Shown in pieces: positions 62,538 through 64,000 of a stretch of 64,000 nt of DNA. Position numbers and translations under genes: made by a program. The stretch's first letter is position 1. Each line of letters opens with the position of its first letter. This DNA comes from Vigna angularis (taxonomy: Eukaryota; Streptophyta; Magnoliopsida; Fabales; Fabaceae): assembly GCF_016808095.1 (NCBI RefSeq), contig NC_068970.1:63463130-63527129 (forward strand), written 5' to 3'. The notes under the pieces were generated by a model, which made no database searches, was not told the origin of the DNA, and saw nothing but the letters and a program-made list of their open reading frames with translations.

Positions 62538-63422
62538 ATGGAAAACCAAACCGGTCTCAAGCTCAGAATCTCTCGCATGTTCAGATCCTCCTTCGGTTCC
62601 TGTCGAACAAGACACATAGCCGATGTGATGGAAAAAGCAGTTTTTGCACCACCCACTTCCATTGACCCACCCTCTCCCAAAACCACACCCTTTGCTCCCA
62701 CTTGTAGGTCCAAAACAATCAATGACACTTGCATACTCTCCTTTGACGATTCTCATTCTCTCTCTAGACGCAAAATCTCACATTTTTCATCACCTTTTCT
62801 CTGGGCCAACACCACCACTGCCACCACCAACAACCTCAAGCTTAACCTCGGTGTCATGTCGTGTCCCCCCACTTCTCCCAAAGTTTCCCTAAACACAATC
62901 CAAGACCACGAATTCATTTTCCACGACAAGAAGAAGACTTCTTCTTCAACAAAAAACGTTAAGACCAAGAAAAAGAAGAAGAAGAAGAGACGTTCCCAGA
63001 AGAGAAGGGACTTTTTCCCTTTCAATTCATGCTCCAAAGACACCAACTTTGGTGGCTACTGGTGGTACAGCAGCAACGAAGACGATGAAACTGACACCCT
63101 TTTCTCCTCCAAGAGCCTCTCCTCCGACTCCTCCAGGTCCCGGCGCCGTGGCCGGAAAAGTGACCGGAGCTCCGACATGGGTGTTCTGCCGCTGCACGGG
63201 AAGGTGAAGGACACGTTCGCGGTGGTGAAGCGCTCGAGCGATCCTTACAGTGATTTCAGGACCTCGATGCTGGAGATGATCGTGGAGAAGCAGATATTTT
63301 CGCCAGCGGATTTGGAGAATCTCTTGCAGTGTTTTCTGTCTCTGAATTCGTATCATCATCATAAGATCATTGTCCAAGTCTTCACGGAGATTTGGGAGGC
63401 TTTGTTCTCTGACTGGTTTTGA
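62538..63422 (+). CDS. OFP: OVATE family protein (OFP), transcriptional repressor, intronless
   Basis: Single exon, 294 aa. OVATE proteins are plant-specific nuclear repressors that interact with KNOX/BELL homeodomain and TRM proteins and affect organ shape. The start MENQTGLKLRISRMFRSSFG has a basic N-terminus typical of the OFP6/7/8 class. A basic tract (KKKKKKRRSQKRR, about residues 138-150) is a probable nuclear signal. The C-terminal 62 residues from SSDPYSDF form the OVATE domain: RTSMLEMIVEKQI, LENLLQCFLSLNS, HHHKIIVQVFTEIWEAL, then FSDWF. The ATG at 62538 is in a good context (GCCATGG). The nearby TRM-like gene at 16.5 kb belongs to a family known to bind OFPs, which is probably coincidence. 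Confidence 0.95.
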   Translation: MENQTGLKLRISRMFRSSFGSCRTRHIADVMEKAVFAPPTSIDPPSPKTTPFAPTCRSKTINDTCILSFDDSHSLSRRKISHFSSPFLWANTTTATTNNLKLNLGVMSCPPTSPKVSLNTIQDHEFIFHDKKKTSSSTKNVKTKKKKKKKRRSQKRRDFFPFNSCSKDTNFGGYWWYSSNEDDETDTLFSSKSLSSDSSRSRRRGRKSDRSSDMGVLPLHGKVKDTFAVVKRSSDPYSDFRTSMLEMIVEKQIFSPADLENLLQCFLSLNSYHHHKIIVQVFTEIWEALFSDWF

Positions 63423-64000
63423 TATCAGTAAAACAATAAATAAGAGGGAGAAAGAAAATAACCTCTATCTTGTCTTCTTTCTCTCTGTTATTTGTGTTAG
63501 TTAGTTTCCAAGGAAATTTAATTAGTTCAGTCCTTCTAACTCGCTTTGCATGTATGATATGAAATGATATTCCATCTTCTGCCTGCCACTCAGTTTAATT
63601 ACTGAACCCTTTTCGTATGACATCTAATTTTCTTATCTTTGTTGTTACTGTTCAAGATTCTTTTCTATCTGTTGGAATGTTAGAGTTAATCTCTTCAAAT
63701 GTTATTAAAATCTAACATTTACTCAAGTCAGGGGGATACATCTTTCAATATACTAGCATTGTTTATGGGAAAACCAAGCCTTGGTCACATAATTAAAGAC
63801 ATAAGATAGGCATAGAGAGAATGTGTTGGTTGGTTGTAGTTGTTAAAGAATGGGGTGTTCGTGTGTGTGGATATACTGACAATTATGGAACTGTGGTTGC
63901 AAAGGAAGTGGTGAGATTGTGAAAAGACCTAAAAAAAGAGCACTTGTCTTGTTTTTGGGGTGTGGAAAAGACTGCAAAATGGAAATTGGAAAACAAGGGG
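63423..64000. other. 3' UTR of OVATE gene and downstream DNA
   Basis: No further gene begins in this stretch. AATAAA at 63436 lies very close to the stop; further AT-rich signals follow. Confidence 0.5.

Noticed and set aside
62753..63377. Minus-strand open frames over the OVATE gene
   Set aside because: Shadow frames; the plus strand has the OVATE domain.

Overview
The window is nuclear DNA of a flowering plant, most likely a legume of the Phaseoleae (bean or Vigna type). This rests on spliced genes with GT-AG introns, very AT-rich spacers with long (TA)n tracts, plant-only gene families (ABIL, TRM/DUF4378, OVATE, LOG, polyol transporter, plastid signal peptidase) and large plant LTR retrotransposons. 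The species is an inference from the style of the genes and repeats.

Layout. 1.5-3.1 kb: a three-exon NFD6-like organelle protein (+). 5.9-9.6 kb: a seven-exon proteinaceous RNase P (PRORP1-like, +) behind a 107-bp (TA)n tract. 11.0-12.8 kb: an eight-exon ABIL subunit of the SCAR/WAVE complex (+). 16.5-19.7 kb: a DUF4378/TRM-like protein (+), convergent with a two-exon LC8-type dynein light chain (-) at 20.1-20.5 kb. 23.7-28.7 kb: an old Tat/Ogre-like LTR and minisatellite, into which a 3.5-kb solo LTR has inserted with a perfect 5-bp target duplication. 29.8-32.0 kb: a polycistronic box C/D snoRNA locus with three different snoRNA candidates, three U14 genes and one degenerate U14 copy. 32.6-33.9 kb: a Pack-MULE-like chimera carrying broken pieces of a LOG cytokinin-activating enzyme and a BCS1-type AAA ATPase. 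34.2-37.1 kb: a five-exon plastid type I signal peptidase (-). 39.5-41.0 kb: a two-exon polyol/monosaccharide transporter (+). 45.0-52.3 kb: a very young gag-only Ty3/gypsy LTR retrotransposon with near-identical 2.6-kb LTRs, a tRNA-iMet primer site and a 5-bp target duplication. 53.5-55.7 kb: a third LTR of the same superfamily in reverse orientation, beside exon-like sequence of an unrecognised minus-strand gene. 58.7-59.1 kb: a fragment of a Tat-like LTR. 60.4-60.8 kb: a 380-bp foldback MITE. 62.5-63.4 kb: an intronless OVATE family protein gene (+).

The genes are unrelated housekeeping or developmental genes, as is usual in plant euchromatin, and they do not form one pathway. Two common themes stand out. 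The first is RNA processing: PRORP acts on tRNA, and the snoRNA locus would guide 18S and 25S rRNA methylation and pre-rRNA cleavage. The second is one group of LTR families, present as a complete element, a solo LTR and a reversed LTR, which share termini and GCGTTCGTCC-type tandem arrays.

Exon boundaries were set by reading frame and splice consensus and were not tested with transcripts. Complementarity of snoRNA guides to rRNA, and family motifs, are from memory of conserved sequences.
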